DNA of 64,000 nt from Sulfurospirillum arsenophilum NBRC 109478 (GCF_000813345.1 NZ_BBQF01000001.1:62001-126000); one strand, 5' to 3'. Positions 1 to 8,863 are shown, counted from the first letter of the stretch. The notes: generated from the sequence alone by a model not told the origin. Program-made: numbers and translations.

Positions 1-23
1 TTCTACCTTTTAATCAATAAATT

Positions 24-127
24 AAGCACCAAAGGTGCGCGGGCCTTGTGCCGAACAAAACCCAGTGTTAACGTAGTTTTCAAAGCTTGCTTTGAAAACG
101 TGTGTAGAGTTTTGTAAAGGACTCTCC
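24..127 (+). repeat. Structured repeat element, copy A
   Basis: Intergenic element that matches 25050..25152 on the other strand. Seen directly: hairpin 1 at 26..38 (GCACC/GGTGC), a conserved block at 41..75 containing TGCCGAA, a perfect 11-bp hairpin at 76..99 (GTTTTCAAAGC/GCTTTGAAAAC), and a third hairpin at 106..125. About 27 of 35 bases of the 41..75 block agree with copy B, and hairpins are kept where sequence differs. A TATAAT lies downstream at 159, so this is probably not the 5' leader of the formate dehydrogenase operon; it could be the 3' end or sRNA of an upstream gene outside the window, or a dispersed palindromic repeat. Confidence 0.6.
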
Positions 128-158
128 TAAATGGAGTATAGCAAAAGTTTCGTTAGGC

Positions 159-164
159 TATAAT
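159..164 (+). promoter_or_regulatory. -10 box for the fdh operon
   Basis: TATAAT in the context GGCTATAATACG, 27 bases before the start codon at 191. There is no clear -35 box, as is usual for sigma-70 promoters in Campylobacterota. Confidence 0.6.
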
Positions 165-190
165 ACGCGTAATTACTTAAAGAGGACAAC

Positions 191-475
191 ATGAAATTAC
201 AAGAATTAGAAGCTAGAAAAATCATTTTAATGGTGATGGGTGACAAGCGGACACTCACCAAAAGCGATGAAGAATTGGCACTGCTTCTCAAAAAAAGATT
301 GACCAAAAAAGAGTGCGAAGTTTTAAATGCTGAAGCACTTGGCAAAGACAAAGAGACGCTGATGAGTGAGCAAAAAATAGATGCAACACGTTACGATGCA
401 CTCAAAGCAAGTGCGATTAAAAAGATCAAAAATGAGTCCGTTCATGGAGATTTTTTCTATACCAAAGGTGAATAA
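191..475 (+). CDS. Small HTH-like protein of the formate dehydrogenase operon
   Basis: A 94-residue, charged, soluble protein with no signal peptide, starting at ATG with AGAGGA just upstream and ending 3 bases before the formate dehydrogenase start, so the two are surely co-expressed. The middle (about residues 28-75, LTKKECEVL... to ...ASAIKKIKNE) has the length and helix pattern of a sigma region 4 or LuxR-like helix-turn-helix, but this is a resemblance only. It has no Cys, so it is not an iron-sulfur subunit. Possible roles are a regulator or a maturation or assembly partner of the downstream enzyme. I do not recognise the family. Confidence 0.8.
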   Translation: MKLQELEARKIILMVMGDKRTLTKSDEELALLLKKRLTKKECEVLNAEALGKDKETLMSEQKIDATRYDALKASAIKKIKNESVHGDFFYTKGE

Positions 476-478
476 AAC

Positions 479-2542
479 ATGGAACACGTTGAAGTCATAG
501 ACAGTGTTTGTACCTATTGTGGTGTGGGATGCGACATCGCTGCGAATGTCAAAGACAATAAAATTAAAAGCATTTTTGCCCATCCTGAAGGCGTAGTTTC
601 AGAGGGAAACCTGTGCGTCAAAGGCAAATACGGCTTTGAGTTTGTGGATGCCCCAGATCGTCTGAGAATTCCGCGTATTCGCAAAAGTTTTTTGGCGCAA
701 AACCCTGCAATTTACGAAGCGATAGCTTTACATGTAAACGAGTTGGATGAGACGTGGGTTGAAACGACTTTGGATGCAGCCACCACGGCGGCGGCTATGA
801 AACTTCAAGAGATTCAAGCAAAGTACGGACGTAAAAGTGTCTGCTCCATCGGAGGGGCGCGAACCTCGTGTGAAAGTTCATACTTACTTCAAAAGTTCAC
901 CCGTCATACCCTAAACTCTCCGCATGTCGATAACTGCGCACGCATTTGCCACTCTCCAAGCCTGAAAGGCATGCGTACCACCATCGGTGAAGGTGCGGCG
1001 ACCAATCCTTACAATGACATCTACAATGCGGAGTTTATGATCGTTTTTGGCTCCAACACCACCGAAGCGCACCCCATTATCTCCAACCGCATCGTTGATA
1101 TGGCAAGCAAACATGATAATCTAGCCGTTTTTGATGTGCGAGAAATCACCCTTCACCGCTTTGCCAAATACAAAGGTATCATTCCTCACGAAGCCAATCT
1201 GCTTGTTTTAAATATGCTGGCATATGTCATCATCACCGAAGAGCTTTACAATGAGCATTTTCTAGCAGATCGCACCAAAGGTTTTGAAGCGTTTAAAGAG
1301 AAGATTTTAAATGACCCTTATGCGAATCCCAAATACTTCGAAAGTATTGAAGGCTATGAAAGCCTTAGCAAACTGATTCCTAAAGTAGCGCGTGAATACG
1401 CACTTAAACGATCGATGATTTTCTGGGGTCTTGGTATAACTGAGCACATTGATGGCTCATATGCGGTGATGGCGATCACGCATTTAGCGCTGATGACAGG
1501 AAACATCGGGAAACAAGGCGCAGGTCTTATGCCACTTCGTGGACAAAATAATGTCCAAGGTGCATGTGACATGGGCATGTTGCCTTACTACGACCCTGAT
1601 TATCAAACGCCTAAAGAGATCGGACTGATGACGCCTGAGCTTGTCAATGAAATGCTAGAGGGTCGCATCAAAGCGGTGATCAATATGGGCGAAGATCTCA
1701 CCCACGTTCACCCGAACAGCAATAAAGTGAACCGCGCACTGGATAACGTTGAATTTATCATGGTGCAAGAACTTTTTATGACAGAAATCGCGAACCAAGC
1801 AGACATTGTCATCGGCGTGAAATCCGCTTATGAAAAAACAGGTGTTTACGTAAACGCGATGCGTCGCCTTCACCTCTCGCAACCGCTTGTAAAGTCTGAC
1901 TTACCCGATGATTGGGAAGTCATCAAATTACTCGATAACAAAATGGGTGGAAACTACGCGTATGAAGATTCAAAGCAAATTTGGGATGAAGTGCGAGAAG
2001 TGGCGTACAGGCGTTTTTCAGGAGCTAGTTACAATAGACTAGAGCGTCACCGCGTTCGTGGGCTTCAATGGCCCGTACACACCGAAGATACGCCGATTTT
2101 ACATCAACTAGACTTCCGAACCGAAGATGGCTACGGTGAGTTTCACTACCACCCCTATCAACTTCGAGGCATGGTGCAAGAGATATGTGAAAAAAGACTC
2201 ACAGGGTATCATCTCACCACGGGAAGAACATTGGCACAGTATAACAATGCTTCACAAACCAGTCGCTGTGAAAAACTCAATAAACGTTATGACGAAACGA
2301 TTTTATTAGTGCATGAAGATGATGCAGAAGATTTTACCAGTGAAAAAGTCATATTGAAAACAGAATTTGGGCAAAGTACGCCACTCACCGTAAAGTTTAC
2401 CGACAAAGTACAACCTAAAACACTTTTCTGTACGTTTCATCATGCCAAGTCGAAAATCAATAATCTTTTTGGTGATCGATGTGATGAACTCATTTTAACA
2501 GCAGCGTTTAAGTCGATCAAAGTGGAAATTGTGAATGTTTGA
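479..2542 (+). CDS. fdhA: Formate dehydrogenase, molybdopterin catalytic subunit (Cys form)
   Basis: A 687-residue molybdopterin oxidoreductase of the formate dehydrogenase type, oxidising formate to CO2. Cys11, Cys14, Cys18 and Cys46 (CTYCGVGC and GNLC) form the N-terminal [4Fe-4S] site. The metal-ligand motif CARIC-HSPS places Cys157 (codon TGC at 947..949) where E. coli FdhF has selenocysteine, followed by the catalytic-type His158. The C-terminal part holds the molydopterin-dinucleotide-binding domain (LTTGRTLAQYN). There is no Tat signal, so it is cytosolic, unlike FdhN-type enzymes. No iron-sulfur beta or cytochrome gamma subunit follows; tRNA genes on the other strand do. Its redox partner is therefore elsewhere or upstream. 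Assignment as FDH rather than another family member is by motif. Confidence 0.85.
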   Translation: MEHVEVIDSVCTYCGVGCDIAANVKDNKIKSIFAHPEGVVSEGNLCVKGKYGFEFVDAPDRLRIPRIRKSFLAQNPAIYEAIALHVNELDETWVETTLDAATTAAAMKLQEIQAKYGRKSVCSIGGARTSCESSYLLQKFTRHTLNSPHVDNCARICHSPSLKGMRTTIGEGAATNPYNDIYNAEFMIVFGSNTTEAHPIISNRIVDMASKHDNLAVFDVREITLHRFAKYKGIIPHEANLLVLNMLAYVIITEELYNEHFLADRTKGFEAFKEKILNDPYANPKYFESIEGYESLSKLIPKVAREYALKRSMIFWGLGITEHIDGSYAVMAITHLALMTGNIGKQGAGLMPLRGQNNVQGACDMGMLPYYDPDYQTPKEIGLMTPELVNEMLEGRIKAVINMGEDLTHVHPNSNKVNRALDNVEFIMVQELFMTEIANQADIVIGVKSAYEKTGVYVNAMRRLHLSQPLVKSDLPDDWEVIKLLDNKMGGNYAYEDSKQIWDEVREVAYRRFSGASYNRLERHRVRGLQWPVHTEDTPILHQLDFRTEDGYGEFHYHPYQLRGMVQEICEKRLTGYHLTTGRTLAQYNNASQTSRCEKLNKRYDETILLVHEDDAEDFTSEKVILKTEFGQSTPLTVKFTDKVQPKTLFCTFHHAKSKINNLFGDRCDELILTAAFKSIKVEIVNV

Positions 2543-2550
2543 GTTTGATT

Positions 2551-2575
2551 AAAGTAGCTACTCGTTAGCTACTTT
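2551..2575. terminator. Bidirectional hairpin between fdhA and the tRNA cluster
   Basis: Perfect 10-bp inverted repeat AAAGTAGCTA / TAGCTACTTT with a 5-base loop, between convergent fdhA and the tRNA genes. A-rich sequence follows on the plus strand, so it could end transcription from either side. Confidence 0.6.
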
Positions 2576-2622
2576 AAAAAAGTAGTGAAATAAAGTTTGT
2601 ATTTAGGGATTTTAATATGAAG

Positions 2623-2710
2623 TGGCCGGGAGAGAGGGATTTGAACCCCCGGAGGTATTACCCTCAACGGTTTTCAAGACCGCCGCATTAAGCCGCTCTG
2701 CCATCTCCCG
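2623..2710 (-). tRNA. tRNA-Ser (UGA)
   Basis: Minus-strand tRNA with acceptor stem CGGGAGA/TCTCCCG, long variable arm, T-loop TTCAAAT and encoded CCA. The anticodon loop CTTGAAA gives UGA. It is the last gene of a four-tRNA cluster. Confidence 0.93.
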
Positions 2711-2744
2711 ACAGAAAATTTGTAGATGATACATAATACAAAGG

Positions 2745-2818
2745 TGGAGGCGACACCCGGATTTGAACCGGGGATCAAGGCTTTGCAGGCCCATGCCTTA
2801 CCGCTTGGCTATATCGCC
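2745..2818 (-). tRNA. tRNA-Cys (GCA)
   Basis: Minus-strand tRNA with acceptor stem GGCGATA/TGTCGCC, discriminator U (typical for Cys) and encoded CCA. The anticodon loop CTGCAAA gives GCA. Confidence 0.94.
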
Positions 2819-2840
2819 ACCGTATTTCTCTATATCTAAG

Positions 2841-2927
2841 TGGTGCCCGGAGCCGGATTTGAACCGGCACACCCAAACGGGCGAGGGATTTTAAGTCCCT
2901 TGCGTCTACCAGTTTCGCCATCCGGGC
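2841..2927 (-). tRNA. tRNA-Leu (UAA)
   Basis: Minus-strand tRNA with acceptor stem GCCCGGA/TCCGGGC, discriminator A, a long variable arm and encoded CCA. The anticodon loop contains UAA. Confidence 0.94.
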
Positions 2928-2956
2928 AACGCGTTTCTTTTTAAGATTAAACTAAA

Positions 2957-3031
<75 letters not shown>

Positions 3032-3049
3032 ATCTAAAAAAGAGATGAG

Positions 3050-3055
3050 AGTATA
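3050..3055 (-). promoter_or_regulatory. -10 box of the tRNA cluster
   Basis: TATACT on the minus strand (context TGCTATACTCTC, an extended -10), about 20 bases before the tRNA-Gly 5' end. Confidence 0.55.
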
Positions 3056-3128
3056 GCAGTTTTTTTTCGCAATGTAAAGTCATTTGCGAAAAATTCTTTA
3101 CATGTAAGCTTTTTTAGAGCGGTTTTGC

Positions 3129-3134
3129 TATAAT
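3129..3134 (+). promoter_or_regulatory. -10 box for ilvD
   Basis: TATAAT with an upstream TGC (extended -10), 27 bases before the ATG at 3161. A TTTACATGTAAG palindrome copy lies about 21 bases further upstream at 3097..3108. Confidence 0.65.
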
Positions 3135-3160
3135 CTAAGAAAATTTTTAAGGAATAATTG

Positions 3161-4840
3161 ATGCGTAGTGATCAAGTCAAAAAAGGGTACAACAGAGCGC
3201 CACACCGAAGTTTGTTTCGAGCAACAGGTCTAAAAGATGAAGATTTTAACAAACCATTCATTGGAGTAGCAAACTCTTATATTGATATTATTCCTGGTCA
3301 CTTTTTCTTACATGAGTACGCTGTCATCATTAAAGATGAGATTCGTAAGAACGGCTGTGTGCCATTTGAGTTCAACACCATTGGTGTCGATGATGGTATT
3401 GCGATGGGGCATGATGGTATGCTCTACTCTCTTCCAAGTCGTGAGTTGATTGCTAACTCTATCGAGACCATGATGAATGCACATATGTTGGATGCGATGA
3501 TTTGTATTCCTAACTGTGATAAGATCGTTCCAGGTATGATCATGGGTGCGCTTCGTGTCAATGTTCCAACGGTATTTGTAAGTGGTGGACCAATGAAAAA
3601 AGGCTATACCAAAGAGGGAGCTCCGATTGATTTAACGACGGCATTTGAAGCAGTTGGTAAATTTGAAAAAGGCGACATTAACGAGGCCGAGCTTAAAGAC
3701 ATTGAGTGCAATGCTTGCCCAAGTGGTGGTAGTTGCTCGGGTATGTTTACCGCCAATAGTATGAATACATTGATGGAAGCAATGGGCATCGCTCTCCCCG
3801 GTAACGGCACGATCCCAGCTTTAACACCTGAGCGTGAAGTGCTTTTACGCGCTGCGGCAAAACGTATTTGTGAGATTGCCATCGATGATCGTTTCAAGCT
3901 TCGTAATATTCTTAATGAAAAAGCGGTACGCAATGCTTTTGCTGTTGATATGGCAATGGGCGGCAGTTCTAACACTGTACTTCATATGTTAGCCATAGCT
4001 AAAGAAGCAGGCGTTAAGTTTGAAATCAAAGATATTAATGAGATCAGTAAGAACGTTTCACATATCGCCAAAATTGCCCCTTCTCTTTCAACGGTTCATA
4101 TGGAAGACATCAACCGTGCGGGCGGTGTGAGTGCGGTGATGAAAGAGGTCAGTAGACGTGATAATGGCATTTTATTTTTAGATAATTTAACCGTTACAGG
4201 TGAAACCGTTGGTGAGCGCATTGCCAATGCTGAGATTAAAGATACTGCAATCATTCATACGCTTGAAAATCCTTACTCTAAAGTGGGCGGTCTTGCTATT
4301 TTATTTGGTAACTTGGCAGTTGAGGGTTGTGTTATTAAAACCGCTGGTATTGTGGGTGGTCGTCAATTTATCGGTAAAGCGGTCTGTTTTGACTCTCAAC
4401 AAGAAGCACTTGCTGGAATCGTTGGTGGAAAAGTGAAAAAAGGCGACGTGGTTGTCATTCGTTATGAAGGTCCTCGTGGAGGTCCTGGTATGCAAGAGAT
4501 GCTTGCTCCTACGAGTTTAATCATGGGTATGGGGCTTGGAGCCGACGTAGCACTTATCACCGATGGACGCTTCTCTGGAGCAACCAGAGGCCTTAGCATT
4601 GGGCATGTGAGTCCAGAGGCAGCTGAGGGTGGTCTTATCGGTCTTGTTCAAGATGGCGATACCATACAGATCGATGTAGATGCCTATACGATTGAAGCAT
4701 TGATTGATGAAGAAGAATTGGCACGCCGTAAAGCTGCATTCAAACCAAAAGTGAAAACCATTCAAGGTAGTTGGTTGAAACAATATCGCCAACTAGTCAC
4801 CAACGCAAGCAGTGGTGCTGTTTTAAAGACTGATGCGTAA
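3161..4840 (+). CDS. ilvD: Dihydroxy-acid dehydratase
   Basis: Third common step of isoleucine and valine biosynthesis: dehydrates dihydroxy acids to 2-keto acids using an iron-sulfur cluster. The cluster Cys motifs are present ([12 protein letters not shown] and [13 protein letters not shown]), along with the C-terminal [19 protein letters not shown] block. About 559 residues, the normal family length. A TTG at 3158 directly precedes ATG; AAGGA is spaced 7 bases from the ATG at 3161 and only 4 from the TTG, so ATG is chosen. The stop overlaps the next start (TAATG), coupling it to marC. Confidence 0.96.
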   Translation: MRSDQVKKGYNRAPHRSLFRATGLKDEDFNKPFIGVANSYIDIIPGHFFLHEYAVIIKDEIRKNGCVPFEFNTIGVDDGIAMGHDGMLYSLPSRELIANSIETMMNAHMLDAMICIPNCDKIVPGMIMGALRVNVPTVFVSGGPMKKGYTKEGAPIDLTTAFEAVGKFEKGDINEAELKDIECNACPSGGSCSGMFTANSMNTLMEAMGIALPGNGTIPALTPEREVLLRAAAKRICEIAIDDRFKLRNILNEKAVRNAFAVDMAMGGSSNTVLHMLAIAKEAGVKFEIKDINEISKNVSHIAKIAPSLSTVHMEDINRAGGVSAVMKEVSRRDNGILFLDNLTVTGETVGERIANAEIKDTAIIHTLENPYSKVGGLAILFGNLAVEGCVIKTAGIVGGRQFIGKAVCFDSQQEALAGIVGGKVKKGDVVVIRYEGPRGGPGMQEMLAPTSLIMGMGLGADVALITDGRFSGATRGLSIGHVSPEAAEGGLIGLVQDGDTIQIDVDAYTIEALIDEEELARRKAAFKPKVKTIQGSWLKQYRQLVTNASSGAVLKTDA

Positions 4841-5478
4841 TGGCTGAATTTTTTAATTTATTACTCCAACATACCATCACAATGATGGCGATTGTTGATC
4901 CTTTGGGAGTGAGTGCGATTATGCTCTCACTCTTGCCGCAAAGTACAACGAAAGAGCATATTAATCAAATTGCTTGGAAAGCTACAGTCACCATTATTGT
5001 CGCTTTCTTTGTCGTTTTACTTACGGGTAATTTTTTGCTCAATCTTTTTGGTATTGAAATTGATTCGCTCAAAGTGATGGGCGGAATCGTGCTATTACTA
5101 ACAGCGATTAAAATGGTTCAAGGTTCTATGGAGTCCAAAAACCAAACAGAAGAAGAACGAGAGGAAGCGATCAAAAATGATGAGTTTTCGGTTATTCCTT
5201 TGGGTATTCCTATTACTTTTGGGCCAGGTATTTTTGCAACCATCATTATTTTACGCGGACATAGTGAAGGTATTACTTCAGTTGCTGCGCTCATTATCGC
5301 TTATCTTATTGTTGCACTAAGCGTTTATCTCTCTTTTAAAAATAGTATTTATATTCGGCACTATCTCGGTATTACAGGACAAAAGATTGTGAGTCGTTTG
5401 ATGGGCTTAATTGTTGGTGCTATTGCAGTACAGTTTGTTGTGGGTGGTATTAGCACGCTTGTAAAACATTACATGTAA
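4840..5478 (+). CDS. MarC family integral membrane protein
   Basis: A 212-residue inner-membrane protein of the MarC (UPF0056) family, with about six hydrophobic segments and the family-typical IVDPLGVSAIML near the N-terminus and PLGIPITFGPG in the middle. The biochemical function of the family is unknown. Translation is coupled to ilvD through a TAATG overlap. The last codons and stop (TAC ATG TAA) are part of a TTACATGTAA palindrome copy. A paralogue lies at 62096..62701. Confidence 0.9.
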   Translation: MAEFFNLLLQHTITMMAIVDPLGVSAIMLSLLPQSTTKEHINQIAWKATVTIIVAFFVVLLTGNFLLNLFGIEIDSLKVMGGIVLLLTAIKMVQGSMESKNQTEEEREEAIKNDEFSVIPLGIPITFGPGIFATIIILRGHSEGITSVAALIIAYLIVALSVYLSFKNSIYIRHYLGITGQKIVSRLMGLIVGAIAVQFVVGGISTLVKHYM

Positions 5479-5491
5479 AGAGGAAATAAGT

Positions 5492-5692
5492 ATGAACCAA
5501 GGTGGCTGGACCTGTCCTCATGATGTGGAAGGTATGTGTGACATCATTAAAAAAGAGTGTGATCCAGGTGACAAAGGTTGTGTTTTGTACGGAAAAGCGA
5601 AATTTTCCTGTGAAGATTCACCTTCAAATGAAGCGTTTGAAAAACGTATGGAGCGCAAAATGCGCGAGATGCTAGGGGCAAACGACGAGTAA
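5492..5692 (+). CDS. Small Cys-rich protein
   Basis: A 66-residue soluble protein with Cys8, Cys16, Cys23, Cys30 and Cys40 in the first two thirds and a charged helical tail (EKRMERKMREML). It starts at ATG with AGAGGA upstream, 13 bases after marC, so likely belongs to the ilvD-marC unit. The Cys spacing suggests metal or cluster binding, but this is inference. I cannot assign a function. Confidence 0.75.
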   Translation: MNQGGWTCPHDVEGMCDIIKKECDPGDKGCVLYGKAKFSCEDSPSNEAFEKRMERKMREMLGANDE

Positions 5693-5708
5693 TATAGTTT
5701 AAAAAGAT

Positions 5709-5736
5709 GTGGTTTTGGAGATTGCTCCAAAACCAC
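5709..5736 (-). terminator. Rho-independent terminator, oriented for the minus strand
   Basis: Perfect 12-bp stem GTGGTTTTGGAG / CTCCAAAACCAC with a 4-base loop. On the minus strand it is followed by ATCTTTTT; on the plus strand no T-run follows. It therefore fits the small minus-strand gene at 5769..5876 best. Confidence 0.7.
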
Positions 5737-5768
5737 GAAGTGAGTGACAAATTAGGGTTAATACTCTA

Positions 5769-5876
5769 TTATAGTGATTGTGATTGGATAAGATATACAA
5801 AGCCAACCGCACATAAAACTGCATTGATAAGCGTCATAGCTATTCCAGCTTTTACAACATTTAATTTCTTCATCAT
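5769..5876 (-). CDS. Small membrane protein, 35 residues
   Basis: An open reading frame of 35 residues (MMKKLNVVKAGIAMTLINAV, then a hydrophobic stretch ending in LIQSQSL). It starts at ATGATG with AAGGAG spaced 5 bases upstream, has a TATAAT at 5902..5907 and a strong terminator at 5709..5736, so it is a complete transcription unit. One transmembrane helix covers roughly residues 9-31 after a basic N-terminus. The N-terminus loosely resembles small DUF5676-type membrane proteins, but I would not name it. Its own promoter and terminator make it more credible than a chance frame. Confidence 0.6.
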   Translation of the reverse strand: MMKKLNVVKAGIAMTLINAVLCAVGFVYLIQSQSL

Positions 5877-5901
5877 AACGGCTCCTTTTTATGTTTTCGG
5901 A

Positions 5902-5907
5902 ATTATA
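5902..5907 (-). promoter_or_regulatory. -10 box of the small membrane protein gene
   Basis: TATAAT on the minus strand, 25 bases before the start at 5876. A near-perfect inverted repeat (5932..5948 with 5960..5975) lies just upstream. Confidence 0.5.
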
Positions 5908-5931
5908 TGCACTTAAAACTTAAAATACAAT

Positions 5932-5975
5932 AAAGTTGCCAAAAATAATTTTATTAACTTTATTTTGGTAACTTT
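5932..5975. promoter_or_regulatory. Inverted repeat, possible operator
   Basis: AAAGTTGCCAAAAATAA and TTATTTTGGTAACTTT are inverted copies with one mismatch and one extra base. They sit just upstream of the -10 box at 5902 on the minus strand, a position suited to a regulator site. The rest of 5977-6129 is AT-rich and shows nothing else I can support. Confidence 0.35.
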
Positions 5976-6129
5976 TCTACACTTTAAATTTAATGAAAAT
6001 AATGATATTAAAACTATAAAATAAGCTAATATTAAGTAAATAGAGGGTTTTTTGATGCAGTTATACTTGGGAATATAAGAAGTGTATGGAGATTTACACT
6101 TCCTACAATCATATTTGAAAAGAAGTCAA

Positions 6130-7800
6130 TTAATTTTTGGGTCTATATCCTATTCTAAATCCGCCCCAATGACGGCCTTTAACGTAAATGGGGATCGAAA
6201 TATCGTGCATGACATCGCCATTTTCTCTTCGGTAGGTTTGAAGAAGTACGCGTTTTTCGTGGTTTGCACCTCTAACACCACTGTCTGTAAAGATACGTTT
6301 GCTACGGTTACCAAAAAGATCCTTCTCATAATTACCCGTAAGTGGCGCACGTGCGTTGTGCGTTGAGATGTACCCTGATTTATGCATTGCAACAGCATAA
6401 AAAAGCATTTTTGGATTTTCATTCATCAACGTATCTATAATAGGAGGAAAGGTTTGATCTGTGAAGGCATCATAAGTCGTAGTATATTTTTGAGGATTTG
6501 TATTGGCGATGGGTTTGAAGTTGGTATCGAAAACAGCTTCTATACTTAGCTTTCCATTGGATATAGCATTCTCAAATAATGCTTCAACGCGCGATTTTGC
6601 ATTAAAACAAAGTTGATACATTTTTTCATGGTATTCATCCATCGCAAAAGCACTGAGATTTTCATGGGCTTCTTCAGCTCCCGAGATAATTGCTTGCGTT
6701 TGTCCTGAAATAGCTTTCATCTCTTTTGTGCCAGATTCGAGTTGGTCACTGATTTTTGAGATAGCCTCTTTAATGCTCAGTAGTTGGTCACTGTTATAAT
6801 CAGCACTCTTTGCAATGGTGTCAATTTGGTTTTCTATTTTTTCGGCATTACCGATAAAAAGCTTGATCTCATCGCCCACATGTTGAACGGTATGGGTTGC
6901 ACGCTCTATCTCATGGCGCAAGGTTTCAATACTAGCATAGACATCATTTGTATCTTGTTGAATTTGTTTGACAATAAGAGTAACTTCACTGGTTGATTTT
7001 GAAGTGCGCTCTGCAAGATTGCGTACTTCGTCGGCGACAACAGCAAAACCACGCCCGTGTTCACCGGCACGTGCTGCTTCGATCGCAGCATTCAATGCTA
7101 AAAGATTGGTTTGGTCGGCTATATCGTCAATGACGGTTGTTACATTTTGGATGGTGATGGATTTTTCTTTAAGATCATTCACTTTGGAAGAGGCATCTGC
7201 TGATTGAACATTGATTGTATTCATACGCGTGATAATCTCATTAAGTTCTGCAATACTTTGTTGACTCTCTTTCATAGAAAGCTTGGCAAATGATGATGCT
7301 TCTTGGGCATTTGAACTTACTAAATTGACTTGTTCAAAAATGTTTTGAGTCGAACTTGAAATTTCTGCAATAGAGTGTGCTTTTTCTTCTAGCTTTTTAG
7401 ACATAGAGTCAATTGAATACATTAACTGTGCTGTTGCAATGGAATTTCTACCCGCACTTTGTGAGTAGTTTTCACTCAAATAGGTTAGGAGTGTAACAAG
7501 TCGATAGATTCTTGGAAAAAGAAAATTGAGTAAAGTGTTTTGTTCTGTTACATGTAAAAACTCTTTTTGATACGTTTCTCGTAAATTTTTATCTCTAGCA
7601 TCAAACTCGCTAAGGAGTTCTGTGGCATGGGAAAAGGGTTGAATGATAGTTTTATACAATGTGAGCGTTGCAAGCATAAAAAGAGCAAATGCAATGATAG
7701 CGATGATGAAAGGCTCAGTAATAAACCATGTGATCCCAAACAAGCCTATTCCAAAAAGAATAAAAATAGCACTGATTTTAAAAAAGTAGCGTTGAAGCAT
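6130..7800 (-). CDS. Methyl-accepting chemotaxis protein with C-terminal sensor domain
   Basis: A 556-residue chemoreceptor. Two closely spaced transmembrane helices (about residues 10-28 and 31-49) form a hairpin with no periplasmic domain. A coiled-coil signalling domain follows, with the conserved tip at about 225-265 ([20 protein letters not shown] then [18 protein letters not shown]) that binds CheA and CheW. After it, residues 375-556 form a separate globular domain with the Cache-like phrase GYISTHNA, so the sensor follows the signalling hairpin and is cytoplasmic. Ligand unknown. The start ATG has a weak GAGGGA. It is monocistronic. Confidence 0.9.
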   Translation of the reverse strand: MLQRYFFKISAIFILFGIGLFGITWFITEPFIIAIIAFALFMLATLTLYKTIIQPFSHATELLSEFDARDKNLRETYQKEFLHVTEQNTLLNFLFPRIYRLVTLLTYLSENYSQSAGRNSIATAQLMYSIDSMSKKLEEKAHSIAEISSSTQNIFEQVNLVSSNAQEASSFAKLSMKESQQSIAELNEIITRMNTINVQSADASSKVNDLKEKSITIQNVTTVIDDIADQTNLLALNAAIEAARAGEHGRGFAVVADEVRNLAERTSKSTSEVTLIVKQIQQDTNDVYASIETLRHEIERATHTVQHVGDEIKLFIGNAEKIENQIDTIAKSADYNSDQLLSIKEAISKISDQLESGTKEMKAISGQTQAIISGAEEAHENLSAFAMDEYHEKMYQLCFNAKSRVEALFENAISNGKLSIEAVFDTNFKPIANTNPQKYTTTYDAFTDQTFPPIIDTLMNENPKMLFYAVAMHKSGYISTHNARAPLTGNYEKDLFGNRSKRIFTDSGVRGANHEKRVLLQTYRRENGDVMHDISIPIYVKGRHWGGFRIGYRPKN

Positions 7801-7977
7801 TATGTCCCTCGACTCTAATTAAGATGAATGAATTAGGGTAACACATTAAGATGATAAAGGTATGAAAAAAAATAACGATGACAAAAAAATGACTTTGAGT
7901 GTTTAGATTTGATACTCATAGAAAAAAGAGCAAAATTAAGATAAAATTTCACACTTAAAATTTTCAGGAGCGATACA

Positions 7978-8847
7978 GTGTCAAGTATCTCAAAATATAG
8001 CAAAATCAATAGTCTAAAATCTGTTAAAAAATGCCTTTTCCCTGCCGCTGGGTATGGTACGCGCTTTCTTCCAGCAACCAAAGCGATGCCTAAAGAGATG
8101 TTACCCGTTCTTACCAAACCATTGATCCAATACGGAGTTGAAGAAGCAGTAAGTGCTGGCATTGATACGATGGCAATCGTTACAGGTCGTGGTAAACGTG
8201 CCATTGAAGATCACTTCGATGTCAGTTATGAACTTGAGCATCAAATCAAAGGAACCTCAAAAGAGAGTTATCTTACTGAAATTCGTAACCTTATTGATAA
8301 TTGTACCTTCAGTTATACAAGACAAGTGGAGATGAAAGGTTTGGGTCATGCGATCCTTACGGGTAAAACGTTGATTGGTGACGAACCTTTTGCGGTTATT
8401 TTGGCGGATGACTTATGTGACAATAACGATGAAGATCCAGTCCTTAAACAGATGGTTGAAGTGTATGAAAAGTATCGCTGTTGTGTGGTTGCAATCGAAG
8501 AAGTACCAAAAGAAGAGACAAATAAATACGGTGTGATTGATGGAAAAATTGTGGATGGTAATGAGTCCGTACTTCGTGTCTCAAACATGGTGGAAAAACC
8601 AGACCCAAAAGACGCTCCAACGAATCTAGCGATCATTGGTCGTTATATTTTAACACCCGATATTTTTGATGTTATTGAAAATACAAAACCGGGTAAAGGT
8701 GGCGAAATTCAGATCACCGATGCTCTTTTAGAGCTTGCAAAACAAGGTAAAGTTATCGCGTATAAATTCCAAGGAAGACGTTTTGACTGTGGCTCCATTG
8801 AGGGCTTTGTTGAAGCGACTAACTACTTTCACGACAAAGCAAAATAA
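7978..8847 (+). CDS. galU: UTP--glucose-1-phosphate uridylyltransferase
   Basis: Makes UDP-glucose from UTP and glucose 1-phosphate for envelope and capsule sugars. The nucleotide-binding signature FPAAGYGTRFLPATKAMPKE is at about residues 20-40, and VEKP and GGEIQITDAL follow. 289 residues, normal for the family. It starts at GTG with AGGAG 7 bases upstream. The gene ends at a perfect 16-bp palindrome and a terminator. Confidence 0.95.
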   Translation: MSSISKYSKINSLKSVKKCLFPAAGYGTRFLPATKAMPKEMLPVLTKPLIQYGVEEAVSAGIDTMAIVTGRGKRAIEDHFDVSYELEHQIKGTSKESYLTEIRNLIDNCTFSYTRQVEMKGLGHAILTGKTLIGDEPFAVILADDLCDNNDEDPVLKQMVEVYEKYRCCVVAIEEVPKEETNKYGVIDGKIVDGNESVLRVSNMVEKPDPKDAPTNLAIIGRYILTPDIFDVIENTKPGKGGEIQITDALLELAKQGKVIAYKFQGRRFDCGSIEGFVEATNYFHDKAK

Positions 8848-8863
8848 GCTTTACATGTAAAGC
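8848..8863. repeat. 16-bp perfect palindrome GCTTTACATGTAAAGC
   Basis: One of the extended copies of the TTACATGTAA word, directly after the galU stop codon and overlapping the 5' arm of the terminator at 8861. Confidence 0.9.

Noticed and set aside
24-127. Molybdenum-cofactor or other known riboswitch before fdhA
   Set aside because: A TATAAT lies between the element and the gene, and I see no match to known riboswitch cores that I can recall.
947-949. Selenocysteine codon in formate dehydrogenase
   Set aside because: The codon at the selenocysteine position is TGC (Cys), not TGA, and the frame has no internal stop.
3604-3975. 123-codon antisense frame in ilvD
   Set aside because: No ribosome site and the opposite strand is a confident gene, so it is a shadow.
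7010-7100. Similar sequences in the two chemoreceptors as a repeat
   Set aside because: The match to 63080-63200 is the conserved chemoreceptor signalling tip, explained by protein homology.
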